Source: Ephydatia muelleri
Lineage: Eukaryota; Porifera; Demospongiae; Spongillida; Spongillidae
Length of the DNA: 64,000 nucleotides
Direction of reading: 5' to 3'
NCBI GenBank assembly: GCA_013339895.1
Contig: JABACO010000018.1
Coordinates: 4,321,911 to 4,385,910 of the forward strand
Position numbers and translations under genes: made by a program. Of the stretch, positions 22,802 through 35,023 are shown piece after piece. How positions within the stretch are numbered: position 1 is the first letter of the stretch; every line of letters starts with the position of its first letter. Below the pieces are notes generated by a model. It ran no database searches. It had not been told where the DNA came from and saw only the letters and a list, made by a program, of their open reading frames with translations.

Positions 22802-23316
22802 ACGCTATTATTGTTGATTCTAATGACAAAGCGCAGTGCAAGAAAAATAGTTGCACACAAGTATTTGATTATTCTGAAGTACTGTACATTTTCTAAAAGG
22901 ATTGCACACCAAGGAAAGAGATGGCATATGTGTTTTGTGGCACATCCGCACATGAGTATGTTAACCTCTAAAAGATATGAGTGGGTAAACAACAAAACAA
23001 GCGTTGTTGAAAAATTAACATACTATATATGGGATTGTTTCCGTGAAAAGGGACCTAACGCATGTTTTTTCAAGATTTCATTTTTTAATTTTTATATTCT
23101 AGTAGTCTGAAATGTCCTCTATACACTGCTTCCTATGCACTGAGTAGATATCTATCACAGAGCTGTAAGGCTCTAAATTATTAATTAGTCGTACATTTCA
23201 ATGCAAGCGTTACATTTCTATGCGTGTCCTGAATTTTATAATGTATGTGCTAGGTCCCTTTACACAAAAACCATCCCATATGTGTGTGCATATTGGTCAA
23301 CTAAATATTATAACTA
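22802..23316. other. Junction spacer between the two units
   Basis: It has no exon that could encode the FHOD N-terminus. It contains a MITE (23025-23281) ending 36 bp before unit 2 starts. Confidence 0.6.
23025..23281. mobile_element. MITE copy B at the duplication junction
   Basis: Its inverted ends begin ATATGGGATTG on the left and ATATGGGATGG on the right (reverse-complemented), each followed by GTGAAAAGGGACCTAA-like sequence. Internally it matches the reverse complement of the copy at 59755-59985. It is about 255 bp, with A/T-rich flanks. Confidence 0.8.
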
Positions 23317-23927
23317 ACCATTTTGTACGTGTAACAGTACTGCATCATTTGAGGACTGGAGTGGTTCACTTGAAGAGCTCGTGTTGATGGGAGGTGAGGG
23401 AGGTGCAGTGGTCAGTGAAGGACGGGTGGCAGAGGCGGTGGGTACAGAGTTCAAGCTGACCAGTGATGGGGAGGAGGAGGAGCCAGGGCTGCCTCGCTTT
23501 GCAGCTGTCAGGGGAGGGGTTGGGTCTACTGATGCCACACCCACTGGACCAGGACGAGAGGCGGAAGACGCGGGGGAGACCAAGGGACCCGTGCGAGAGG
23601 GCGTGGTGGAGGTCACCACACCCGTGGTTGTCACAGAAACCGAGCGGGTGGTGGTAGGTGTGGCTGCTGTTGGGGGTGTGGTGGCGCTGAGTCGTGGGGA
23701 CTGGGCTGCACGCAACGATGAGCCTGGGGTCACTGCAGCACTGCAGCACTGGCACGTGATGGGGAAGGTGACGATGATGTCGTCAAGGCTGCAGTTGATT
23801 GGATAGATCCAGGCGTGGCTGGCGTGGCTGGGGGTGGGACTGTGGGTGCAGCTGTTGTACCGAGGTGATCTGAAGCGGCTGATGATGTAACCGGTGTTGA
23901 GGATGCAGATTGTGATGTTACACATGC
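23317..23927 (-). pseudogene. Truncated exon-3-like linker exon, unit 2
   Basis: Same Ser/Thr/Pro-rich exon as 3222-3958, but it stops at the duplication edge after residues HVQNG, where GTTAGT follows. The CAP-Gly half is missing. An 8-bp duplication (GCAGCACT unit near 23740-23755) shifts the frame in the middle of the linker, a different lesion from that in unit 1. Confidence 0.6.
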
Positions 23928-25257
23928 CTGCCTGCAGTCTCATACTCTATATTGTAAGCCTGAGAAATGGTTTCCTGAGGGGAACGGAGGTGTCACTACA
24001 CTGATGCAACAGCAAAGGTCACAATGCATTACTCAATGTACCCATGGCTAACAATTGCAATCACAATTCCAAGCACACAGTACACTCTCCCTCACATACA
24101 CACATACCCACACACACACAAAATAGGTTCATCCCTTCAACAAACACACATGTACATATCATAGCGGAACAGTACTAAGTGTTACTAGTCATGAAACAGT
24201 CACCCTGCCACTGCCACCTGGGAGAAGTGGAGGATGAAGATAGGGGAGGAAGGGATGCTGGAGGGGGTGGGATCAGATCCTAAATTTAATGTGGATGGAT
24301 TACATTACACTATGCTCCATACAAGGAAGTGAAGTAGTGATGTAATCTGTCTGCAGTATAACCCCCCCCCCCCCCCCCCCTCCCCAAGGAGAGGGATGAA
24401 TACAGATGGTACCTTATAACACATGCATTGCAAATGTATGTCACGACTAAGGTGGTACAAAAAGCTAAACTGTGAGCTGTCTCCATAGAGAATATATTAA
24501 CAAGTCGCCATGCTTGCTTTCTACCCAACTTGAAAAGCAACACAAAATAACTACATACAATCATCTTGACAAGCTTTGATTCGCAGAACCATCTCACAAC
24601 TCTATTTATCTGTCTGTCTCGCACATGTACCCAATCAAGTCACCTCAACATACAACATTAACTTTATACATGTTCCACCATAAAATTGGAACAGAAAATT
24701 ACCTACACAGACATGTACACCTTACATTTGCACGGAGTAAGTAAAATCTCCCCTAGCAATAGTTACCTGTACTTCAAAGCTGCAGCAAGTCAAAGAGACA
24801 AGTTACGTATAAAAACGTCTGCATATCGAGACCGATCCTTTGTGAGTAACAGTACTCCACTTCCACGTTCTAATTCTGGTGAGAGACAAGCCCTTGTACA
24901 TTATTGGCAGTCACATAGCCGATTATGTCTGGTCACAACACCTCCAGAGTGACTGGTAGGGCCATGGTGGGCATCATTGTCACTTCTCAAAGGTGGTCCA
25001 GAGCAAAGAGGACAACATTCATGCTCCTTGAATAAGAGGGGTAAACTTGGATGCCACCATCTTAACAAATGCACATCATTTACCTCTATAGTTGTAAACC
25101 ACTTACAGTAAGTAACTCGTGTAAGTTGTATTTAATTATGCACACACAATAATAATAAAAAACACACAACCAAATATAATTATACATGTATATATGATCT
25201 CAATATACAGTACAGTGTACTAGGGTGGGAAATACTTGCATGTAGTCTAAATACAAA
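23928..25257. other. Noncoding stretch 3' of kinase copy 2
   Basis: It includes a C-homopolymer near 24362-24381 and the retroelement ORF fragment at 24776-24950. No exon was recognised. Confidence 0.5.
24776..24950 (-). mobile_element. Reverse-transcriptase-element ORF fragment
   Basis: The minus strand reads GVVTRHNRLCDCQ, a stop, then CTRACLSPELERGSGVLL and RYADVFI. This resembles the RHN..LRD...AGL...RPADV segment at the C-terminal end of reverse-transcriptase-type mobile ORFs in marine invertebrates. The matching stretch is missing from unit 1 near 4780; a sister fragment is at 62860-63065. Confidence 0.55.
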
Positions 25258-26363
25258 TCAGTTATATAACTGTGCATCATTTAATTCTTCCAGAATAATA
25301 GACATGGTGGGTCGTTGTTCAGGTTCATTTTCAGTGCATTTTAGCACCAAGGAATGAAGGATGGGATCTTTGGTTTTCATTTTTGCTTTCATTTCATGGA
25401 GGGTGGCAGGATTGGGAAACACCCTCAATGCGACCTCACACAGCAGTATTCCATAACTGTACACATCAATCTTGGTGGTCTGTGGTGGTGGCTTGACATT
25501 GAGAGATGGGTGGACTGGATAGGCCTCTGGGGCTGTATAGACAATGGCACCTTCCCCCATAGTGGCGGCTTCCTTGGCCCAATTGGCAGACCCAAAGTCC
25601 GATAATTTGGCTTTCCATTCACCTTTTGCCACTGCCTTTAGAAGGACATTGGCTGAGCTGACATCTCTGTGGATGATGGGTTCTTCAAGCCCATGGAGGT
25701 AGCATAGGGCAGAGGCCACATCACGAAATATGTCCATGCACAGGTACAGGTCAGGGCTAAGGAGGTTGTCCTCATAGGCCTTCCTCAATGTGGTGTCCAA
25801 CAGTTCAGTGATGATCATGGGTCCTCCCTGGTCATCCAGCACTGCTGCTATAAATAGCACAAGATTGGGATGATGTACTTGGGACATGGTACAGATCTCA
25901 CGGTACACTCGTTGCATTGTCTGTTTGGAGAAGATAGCCTCATGTACACACTTAACAGCCACCTGTTGACCTCTGAACTTTCCTTCCCTAACATTTCCCC
26001 ATGCTCCATCTCCTAATGATCTCTCCAGCACTGTTACATGACGACGTGGTACTATCCAGAATGCCTTACGTTTGGAGTGTTCTTCTTTTAGAATTTCTAA
26101 TTCCCTCTTTGTTTTATTCCATTCTTTCAATGCTCGATCACATTCCTTCATCACTTGATCTCGCTCCTTTACTGCTTCATCTCGTTGCTTCATTGCTTGA
26201 TCTCGCTCCTTCATTGCTTGATCTCGCTCCTTCATTGCTTGATCTCGCTCCTTCATTGCTTGATCTCGCTCTATCATTGCTTGATCTCGCTCCTTCATTG
26301 CTTGATCTCTCTCTTGTGAGCATTGGTCTTGCTCCACTATTGCTTGGCCTAGTTCTCTCATGG
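25258..26363 (-). CDS. Kinase exon, copy 2: long coiled coil plus TKL kinase
   Basis: 367 residues after the splice remainder. Nine heptads (ERDQAMK and variants such as QRDEAVK) precede a kinase domain nearly identical to copy 1. [18 protein letters not shown] and APE are all intact. Differences are mostly conservative (for example TKLKLE to TKRELE and REFPDPA to RVFPNPA), suggesting the kinase is under constraint in both copies. Confidence 0.9.
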
Positions 26364-29300
26364 CTATGGAAGTATGTGCAGGAATATCGCAGTTGTGTAT
26401 TAATGGAGATTTAAGGCTATTGTGTAATTAGGTGAACAATTGAAATATACTTTTACAGGATAGTACTATTAAAATAATGGAGTGCTGTACATGCTTTCAC
26501 TGTTTGTGACAGACCTGTTGCCATAGAGGAAACATTTAGGCTGAGGGCCTGAGCAGGTTCTTTATTAGCAACGAGAGTACAGTATAAATTAGTAAAATGG
26601 TTATGTCAATGCAACACAACACAAACACCTATATAAACCACGAAGGCACAAGCTAAGTGAAGTATTAATCATTACAATTTATAACTTCCGTAAATGTAAC
26701 ACAACTGAAATCAAGCAAAACTTTGTTTTAATGTCTCAGTGAATTGTGCCCCACAATCAAACATTTGATGCTTTTTATATCTATTAAATCAATAATGTAA
26801 AGGTTACATCATTGCTGCAGAAAGGAACCTAATGCAATATCCAGTACAACCAATACAACAGTAATGCTTGCTGCTGGCTAATTTAAGATTTCAGATGCTT
26901 TACAACAAACTGTGACAGAAGGTCCATTTCTCTGTGCATAAGAATTGCTGTGGAGATGACATTTTAGACTTTTAGAACTTGAAAACCTGAGAAAAGATTG
27001 CATTAGGTCTCTTTTCGCTACAGCGATCCCATTTGGGACTCGAACACATCACATAAACTACATGTACATGTACATAAGTAAACTGATCTGTTATCCTAAT
27101 GCATACACACAACATACAGACTGCACATCACACTAAATAAAAGACATCAAAGTGAGTGCGACTGTATTAGAATGGCTCTTGCATCGGACCTTCCATGCAG
27201 GCACTATGTCAGCCATATGGCTGGCAAAAGTCATGCACATTCATACTTGAAAGAGCCAAGCATGATCTCCAACATGTGAAAGGGTCTGGATAGTTTCCTT
27301 ACCCCAAGCACCATTAGTTCAACTGCCAGTGGGATGCAGCACCAGCCCAGTGCCCTACTTTGACATCATTTGACCAATTACCAGTTGTGGTTGGAAGTTT
27401 GGTGCTAGTAACACAGTTGGTATGTATCATGATTTTGAGTTCATCAAGGTTCTGCTACATTTATAAAACCTAATGGCATTAGTTCAAGCCATTTGCTTTC
27501 AATAATTAGATTAGAATTGCTTTTTGTTGTACGCTAATGATGGCTGAATATAAATATAAAGAATACAGCAAAACGTCAGGGGGGGGGGGGTTTAGGCAAA
27601 TACACACAACTTACAATGATTAAGATCTTTGCTACTTGCCATAAACCTTTGGTCAGGCACCAGCTGTTCTAACAGGCAGAAGTATCCCTTGTTTGGTGGA
27701 CAGTCAAAATAACGTACTCCATTCAGTAACCACACACCATCAGTACATCCATACATTGGTGCTTCCTACAAAGAGGATGGAATATCCACCAAAGAGAGTA
27801 TTACAATGAATGCTGTTGGAATGAAATACTTAGATTGCACGTACAACAGTTCAAAACTCTTTCCTTTCCCACTTGTTACAAATGCATCACTAAATTCATG
27901 ACAGCTCTAGTCATGTCAAAGTATGATCCATACCAGGGGAAAAAAGATCCTTGAAAACTGTGTAGTATTTAAATTGATCTCTGTAACTACATACATAATC
28001 TTTGAGAATGACTATACATTTCCACTCTCTTATGCACAAACCTACACCATACCATGACTACCCATGATGAATTATACCTTTAAGGTGTTTTTGATTCATT
28101 TCTTGCCCACCACTACCCTCGTCTTAGAAATAATGAGAAGACATGTACTTAGATATCAATGACTTTTGGCTATGATGAAATGTGGGTGTGTGAATATCCA
28201 ATTACAAACAGCTACATGTAGGTCATTGTAACTTACCAGTTCCATCCCAGCTATATATCCATTTACTTGTGGTATTGTCCCAATCCATCTAATGGTTCCA
28301 TACATTGGAGGATTGATGTTAGAAATGACAACAGCAGATCCAATTCCTACATGCTGTGGAGCAGCCCAGTCACCTTGAGCTGGTACAACAATTGATGGTT
28401 GATGTGGGTCCTGTGTGTAGATGGGTGTATACTGCTGGAGAGCTGCTAGGCCTGCCTTTTCCTTTTCAAGCTTTGAAGCTGCTTTTCGTCTATTCTCATT
28501 ATCCACCCCAGCCTTCTGATGGGTATCTTTTGTACCATCTGTGCCTTTTTCAGTAGTATCAGAACCCTTTATTTGCTCACCTAGTTCAACCATCGTTTGT
28601 GGAATAAATACTCTGCCATGATCAAGACTAGCTCCAAAATGAGGTCTCCCAATTATGGCTATAACTGGATCGAACTGTTCGTAGCTGACACGGATATCCT
28701 GAAGAAAACAAAAGAAAAAACCCAAAAAAAACTTTGTAATTTATATCAAGTAAATGTAATGCCTCAAAGAGATAAATCATGGACACTTCAATGATACCCA
28801 TCTACATATGGTTAGTATGCAGACACTGCACAACTCTGCATACTAAATGCTGTGGTGCAGTGATTCATGTGCACTATTTTATTTAAGATAGTTCATATGC
28901 CGTACCCATTGCAAGTAGGCTGCAGAGCAAAAGGTAAAGCAAGGACATGCATCCAGATCACCCTGACTAGGATTCAAAAAGGCTTGCACTGTTAGCAGAT
29001 AGGTCAGCTGTGGTGGACTCACAGAAATATTGCCAGATAAATGCTTTAATCAATAGTCAGGAGTAAGGATATGGAGTAGCATGGAGCAATTTTAAAACAT
29101 AATCTGTGCAATCCCACACACAGGTGAAACATGCAATGCAATTTGCTGGTTTTTTAAGTGCTCAATTTCCAACTGGTGGAGGAGTACTGTCAACCCAGTT
29201 AGGTTCCGTTGGATAAAGCTAAACTATATCAAAGAACTTGTCACCAGTGGGGTCACTTAATATTAACTACTTGACGACCCAGAGAAATTTTTTTAATAAG

Positions 29301-32300
29301 ACATGTACATGTAGAATATGAGTACAATGGGGTATTGGTGACATGGGGAGTGGGAACAGGAGCAAAAGGATTCTTGGACTGCTTTACCGTTGAGCCCATT
29401 TTTGTGCCAGGCTAGCATTCAGCATGATTCAGGGTGATGTGTTACTTCCATCATCTGTTCTTGACTCTTGCTCAAAGTTTTTAAGGTCATAACCAACTTT
29501 GCATAGCTCACATAGTGGGACGTGCTAGGTGGTGATGGTCACCTTGCTTGATCTAGGGTAGGACACATTTTGCAGAGGCAGTGGAAGTGGAAAAGCTTTG
29601 ATGGGCTAAATGGCTGGATTGCAGCACCCTTAATTATTCCCATTAATAATTTTTAGTTAGTTGTTTTGTGATACAGCCTAACCATTTATACTCCGCTAAA
29701 AGAGCCACAACACACCTCCACCACCTCCACACACCTCAAAACACACAGCTCAATATACACCTCCACACACACCTCCACACACACCTCCACACACACCTCC
29801 ACACATACCTCCACACATACCTCCACCACACACACCTCAACACTCAATACACACACAATGTGTGCATACAGCGAACACAGTAAAACTGCAATTAATACAT
29901 GCATGGGCACCTGTCGTAACAAAAAATGTACACTGAATCGAAACTTGTAACCATTATACTCTGGAAAGTTTCTCCAACAATTTTTTCCCCGGTGGTCCAC
30001 CCATTGACAACATGGAAAATTACTACCAGTCCAATTATGAACTATATAGCATGCTAATGTCAGCTCTTATGTACACAATCAGTACAAGTAATAGAGTATT
30101 GCAGCTCTTTAGTTTTGTTTTAATGCCAAGCATTATGGTATGCAAACTCAAGCAGTACTATTAATTATGAACATGGATGAATGATACATCTTCTTTCCAT
30201 GCAGATATTGAATGACGTAGATGTTTTGAGCATTCAACGGTTGCAAGAAAAACACAGCATCAGAAGCAACAAATTCTCTTTGAGACATTTGGTGAGATAT
30301 AGGATTGGATGGCAATGGTAGTGTAAAAGGAAGGAAACATGAATGAGGACGATGACACAGACCTAACGTTTACACAAGTACGGTCCTAAGGAGGAGAGGA
30401 TACTCATCTGTCGACCTAATGCACCACTGAACAGCACAGTTGAACAGAGTGCATGTTGTATGTATATACAAAAGCATGTGTCTAGTCTTTGATGGGTAAT
30501 GTTCAATTTGAGAATGCAATGTTTAAATCCTTGATCACAACCACACCCTAAGAGCCAATCCTACATAGAGCTGTCCTGATGGAAAAATGCCACGCGACTA
30601 GCTTTATTACTGAGTGCAACTATTCTAAATACATGTACATGTCTAGAGAATAAATGCAAAGCCAATCATAATTACAACAATGTCACAAGATAACTTACTG
30701 TTTCTACACCATATACTGGTATCTTCTTCTTTGGGTCTTCACCTTCTAGTGGAAGCTCTCCTGCCCACCTGACTGTCCCGTTCACTTTCTTCCCATCCTT
30801 GGTCCTTATCATCACTCTTGATCCATAAGGTAATTGATCTCTGCTAACATTTGCTCTATTGGCCTCCATATTTGATGATGCTGTTGACTGAGATGGTTCT
30901 TTGGTACTTTTCTTTGCTGGAATGGGAGCATTATTGCTGGCCTTTTGCATTCCTTCTGTAATAGCAGGACCATCCTTTCTTGGATGGTACTCCAGCTTCA
31001 ACCAATCAGGTTGCTTGGCTACTATAGCTAATGACAAAAATAGACCATTGTTGTCTGGACTGGTGAAGTATCTGATTTTATTAAATATTCCATCAGAGGT
31101 ACCACACCCATAATATCTGGAGTCCTGTGGAAACATATGTTGAGGTTGTTGTTGGCTCTCTTATTAACTATCACACAATCCCAGGTACCTGTACCCATTT
31201 CAGTGGACCAAACATTGGTTACCATGTCAATTACAACAACACAACACTCACCGACAGTGCACATAGATTCAAGCATAGCTAACAAACATCAGAGCAAAGT
31301 GGTAGTGTCTGGCAGGGTCTAAGCATATGGATATTTAGAGGGGAAGGACCACAATATCCTCGAGGGGAAAAACTCCATAAGCAGAAAGGAAAAATTATCG
31401 ACAGTTCTAAGAAAAAATCTTGCACAGCAGAGAAAGAAGCCAATACATTTTATGACAAATTGGCCCAGGTGGTTGTCTTCCAGCATATCTAAACCCATCC
31501 ATTAAGGAGCAACACCAACATATGCAGCCTTCTGCTATTCGGAGTTCTACTAATTTCCATTTTGATTTTTTGAGCAGAAATTGAAGACACAATTTCTTTT
31601 TGGATTCTGATACATTTCGTCAAAGTGAGCACTATGTTGTAGACTCTTCACATGAGATCATATGATTAATTCAAGGAACATATCTGGAGCTACCCCTATG
31701 TGACTGAGTTCAAGATGATGTACATGTATATCTTTGTTTAGCTGAGGAAGGTTTACACAAACATCACATTGTACAGTTCTTGTTTTTCATTATATGTTGT
31801 TAGAGTAGTAAATTAGATTTTCACCAGAGTTCTAAAGGACTTACATGCATACTTTGCCTTGTCAAAATCACCTCAACAATCAAAGGAAATTATCAGGAAA
31901 AAACCCAGTTTTTATATGTCATATTATTGTGAAGGACTACAGGTCTATGATCTCCACCCGTGAGGCACACCAAATTGATACTTACCAGAGCAACCAGCAC
32001 ACTAACCTTTAATAACCTTCACACATCCACCCCTTACAGAACAATGCATATAGCAATCTACACACTGTTATAATTGATTATCTATATTCAGTGATGGGCT
32101 ATCCCACAACAATCTATGTACTGATAGATGACATAGGCATACAATAGTTCTATTCTAATAGGGTCACCAACATCCCACCACATCACTGACCACTCACAAT
32201 GATATAAAAACTTCATCAGCTACTGTACATGTATAGTGAGTACATTTCATACACAAGTGTTTATGAGGTAGTGTTAGAAAAGACAGTGCAATTTATGTTG

Positions 32301-33214
32301 AAACAACTCTACTCTGATGCAAAAGTATCGTTCTAATCTTTTGAATTTGTTGTTGCCTCCATGTGCATGCCTGTAACGGACCGAACTAGCTACAGCTTGC
32401 GCGCCCCGCCGCTATAGCGCCAAGCTGCTCTGCTCACGTTGTTCCACCTGCTAGCCACTTAATCTCGTCACCAGACCCCCGAATATACACAGTTCACACC
32501 ATTATATACACACAGACAAGCCTACTAAATGTTCCATTCCCGAGTTCGACATGTAATGACCCCGTGCAAACTTATGACATCAGAGAGAACCCTGGTCTCT
32601 CACAATGCCACACTTATGTAAATACTCAACTCACAGTTATTTCCACTCCAAACATTGTCCCGGGATGTTCTCCAGTCAAGGTTCCAATATAGTGGACGAC
32701 AGCAGTAGAACAACACTCCATGCCATCTTTTATCACACATATGTAGACCTCATCACCTTTCTTCACATCACCACCCCAGTCCATCCAGCTATCAGTCATA
32801 AAAACAGAGATACGCGCCTTAGCTGTTGGGATTGCTTTCAGAAGATTATACTGTACATTCTCAAGTGGTGCAACGTTTCCACATTCTTCGTTAAATTCAA
32901 AAGCGGCACTTTCATTTCCATTAACAAATAACAAGTCTCCTTTTCGAACAAGCAGGTCCCCTTTTGAAATATCAATCTCAGATTTCTTGGTGTACACACC
33001 AGGAAAAGACCAAGCAACAGTTACCACTTTTCGATAACTCAGAAGTATATAACTGTCTAGCTCCCCTGTAAAAAATAAATATAAATGGAACATTTGCTAT
33101 AGGAGGTTCCCGTGGTCGTTATCCATTCCCTTATACTCTTCGCTATACCCGATGGCAATCAATCTTTAAAGCACAAGGCAAACGCTCGCGACGAAGCCTT
33201 TACGTACCTGACAT
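25258..33214 (-). CDS. CYLD-like triple CAP-Gly / coiled-coil / TKL kinase, copy 2
   Basis: Proposed exons: 33208-33214 (ATGTCAG), 32635-33065, 30699-31124, 28237-28698, 27615-27765, 25258-26363; phases fit throughout and predict 860 aa. The start reads MSGELDSYILLSYRKV. CAP-Gly 1 keeps TSDGIFNKIRYF, CAP-Gly 2 reads [16 protein letters not shown], and CAP-Gly 3 reads [15 protein letters not shown] then GCTDGVWLLNGVRYFDCPP. The coiled coil has nine heptads against five in copy 1. This copy looks the better preserved of the two. A solo LTR sits in intron 2, and an extra partial exon 2 lies upstream. Alternative: separate CAP-Gly and kinase genes. Confidence 0.7.
26805..27033. mobile_element. 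MITE copy A' (unit 2 equivalent of 6247-6472)
   Basis: Same ends and interior as the unit 1 copy, at the same intron position, so its insertion predates the duplication. Confidence 0.75.
27615..27765 (-). CDS. Exon 5, copy 2
   Basis: 151 nt, phase 1 at its end, second half of CAP-Gly 3 (GCTDGVWLLNGVRYFDCPP). Confidence 0.85.
28237..28698 (-). CDS. Exon 4, copy 2
   Basis: 462 nt. It begins DIRVSYEQ, carries [15 protein letters not shown] and the Lys/Glu linker, and ends [20 protein letters not shown] at a GTAAG donor. Confidence 0.85.
29706..29850. repeat. CCTCCACACA minisatellite, unit 2
   Basis: Short version of the array at 11634-11950, mostly CACACACCTC units. Confidence 0.85.
30699..31124 (-). 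CDS. Exon 3, copy 2
   Basis: 426 nt. It completes CAP-Gly 1 (GTSDGIFNKIRYFTSPDNNG), then gives the linker and CAP-Gly 2 start ending YGVET. Confidence 0.85.
32372..32604. mobile_element. Solo LTR with 5-bp target duplication
   Basis: A 233-bp block begins TGTAACGGACC and ends TCTCACA (TG...CA), flanked on both sides by ATGCC (32367-32371 and 32605-32609). Unit 1 has the uninterrupted sequence at the same place (near 14011-14020). This is the classic form of an LTR retroelement reduced by LTR-LTR recombination. Confidence 0.85.
32635..33065 (-). CDS. Exon 2, copy 2
   Basis: 431 nt after an ACAG acceptor. It reads GELDSYILLSYRKV, VAWSFPGVYTKKSEI and [20 protein letters not shown] at the donor. 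Confidence 0.85.
33208..33214 (-). other. Proximal ATGTCAG first exon, copy 2
   Basis: ATGTCAG followed by GTACGT. It joins exon 2 in phase as Met-Ser-Gly. Further candidates are at 34385-34391 (intact) and about 33795 (ATG changed to TTG). Confidence 0.6.
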
Positions 33215-33544
33215 GTTGAAAATTTCATCACGTGATGTTACTGTTAACAAGGCTGCGCCCCTCCCTACTTATTATTTATTGTAGTGTCCGGCGGTGGGGA
33301 AAGGAGAAGGTCAGAAATACATTCGGGCCTAGAGTCCAGTGACCGCGGTTACAACGTTGCACATAAAACGTATCGATCTAACTAGTTCACGGTGAAGCCC
33401 GCTACTATATTCAACAAGAGCTTATCCAGCACAAACACGACCACAGTTGCGAACCGGCAAATAAATGTTGGCATAAAGTGCGGCGCAGGATTCCAAAAAC
33501 ATCGTAACTTAGACTCGAGGCGTCTACAGTAGCTGCAATTATAG

Positions 33545-33664
33545 AAAATGAGCAGTTCTCCTTTTGAAAATCAATCTCATCCTTCTTAGTATACAGACCA
33601 GGAATAGACCAAAGAGCAGTTGCCACTTTTTGATTTCTCAAAAGTATCCAATAGTCTTGTTCAC
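33545..33664 (-). pseudogene. Truncated extra exon 2
   Basis: Reads QKVATALWSIPGLYTKKDEID and is then cut off. Its acceptor side and upstream flank match the unit 1 exon 2 at 14360-14474 more closely than the intact unit 2 exon does. It is a leftover of a tandem exon-2/first-exon cassette. Confidence 0.7.
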
Positions 33665-33834
33665 CTTTTTTAAAGAAACAAAGTATTATTAGTACAAGAG
33701 GATCCCATGGTTGTCATCCCTTCCCTTACACTCTTAACTACACTAATGACATCATCTGTTAAAGGCAAGGCAGGTACTCAAGAAGCGTTATGTACCTGCT
33801 GACAAGTGAGATATGATATACTGCTATTACGCTA

Positions 33835-33917
33835 CACACACACACATGCACCACCCCGGTCCCCTCCCACACACACACACACACACACATACACACACAT
33901 GTACACACATACACACG

Positions 33918-33989
<72 letters not shown>

Positions 33990-33992
33990 CAC
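33835..33992. repeat. (CA)n microsatellite, unit 2
   Basis: CA repeat with CATA and CACG interruptions, the counterpart of 14682-14834. Confidence 0.95.
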
Positions 33993-34169
33993 AGTGCTGA
34001 GTAGTGTTTGCATTAGTGCACGGGGAAGGAGGAGACCTTCCAATGACCACCATGGGTACAATGCTGCAACTAAAATGGATTGAACCAGTTCATGTTGAAT
34101 GCGCGTGCTGCTGGTATCTCGAGCTAGGCCAACCAAGTCATATGCATATGCAGTTGTGCAGTTGCGAAA

Positions 34170-34391
34170 TTAAAGGTTACGCTTTCATTCCATAACAATA
34201 AGTCTTCTTTTAGAACAAATAGTTTCCTTCTTGAAATACCAGTATCACACCTACACATGAAGGGCCTTTAATAAATATACTTATCTCGTTCACCTCTTTA
34301 CAAAATAGTACAGAGGATCTTGCGGATTTTATCTCTTCTCTTCTACACTTCGCTATACTTCATGGCATCAATTTGTTTGCGTACCTGACAT
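34170..34391 (-). pseudogene. Decayed exon 2 with distal ATGTCAG first exon, unit 2
   Basis: Unit 2 counterpart of 15012-15192. Exon-2 relic at 34170-34245 and intact ATGTCAG plus donor at 34385-34391. Confidence 0.5.
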
Positions 34392-35023
34392 GTTGATCAA
34401 CGTAGTTAGGACGTGTCCCGACCTTACAATTATTTACCGAAGTTTTATTCATGATGAATACTGTATAGCGTCGCGAGTACAAATACAACAGTGAGGTAAG
34501 GATGCAATCGGCGCTTTTAGCAGAGATAATACTCTGGCTTTAGACTTTCGAGTCGTGTGTTTTTCATTACGTACTAATGATTTTTTAATACTAAACTCAC
34601 TTATTGTTGACACGATCTTCGAACTACAGGTACAGGTACACAAATGTAGCTGTTATCATGAATATCTATGTAGCCTTATTATAAACGATCCGATTGTCAG
34701 GAGTGGGTACGTTGCATTGACAAGTAAGCAATCCAACATACATACAGGATAAACTATTACTATCGCGTCGTGTGGTCAAAGCTAAAATGCGAGCGAGGTC
34801 AACTGTTCATTTTTTAATGATAAGGCTGTAATGTTTCATTGCCTATATAGTACAGAGGTACACATGTACATCGATCATACATATATGCACACATACAAAC
34901 ATGTACAAAAACGTAACAAAGACTTGAGAATATATAACTGTGAGCTCTGCTGTTGAAGTGCAGTTCCTTTGCAACCACTAAACACCTACAGTGAGTCACA
35001 GACACCTCCCTACAGCCAAGACA

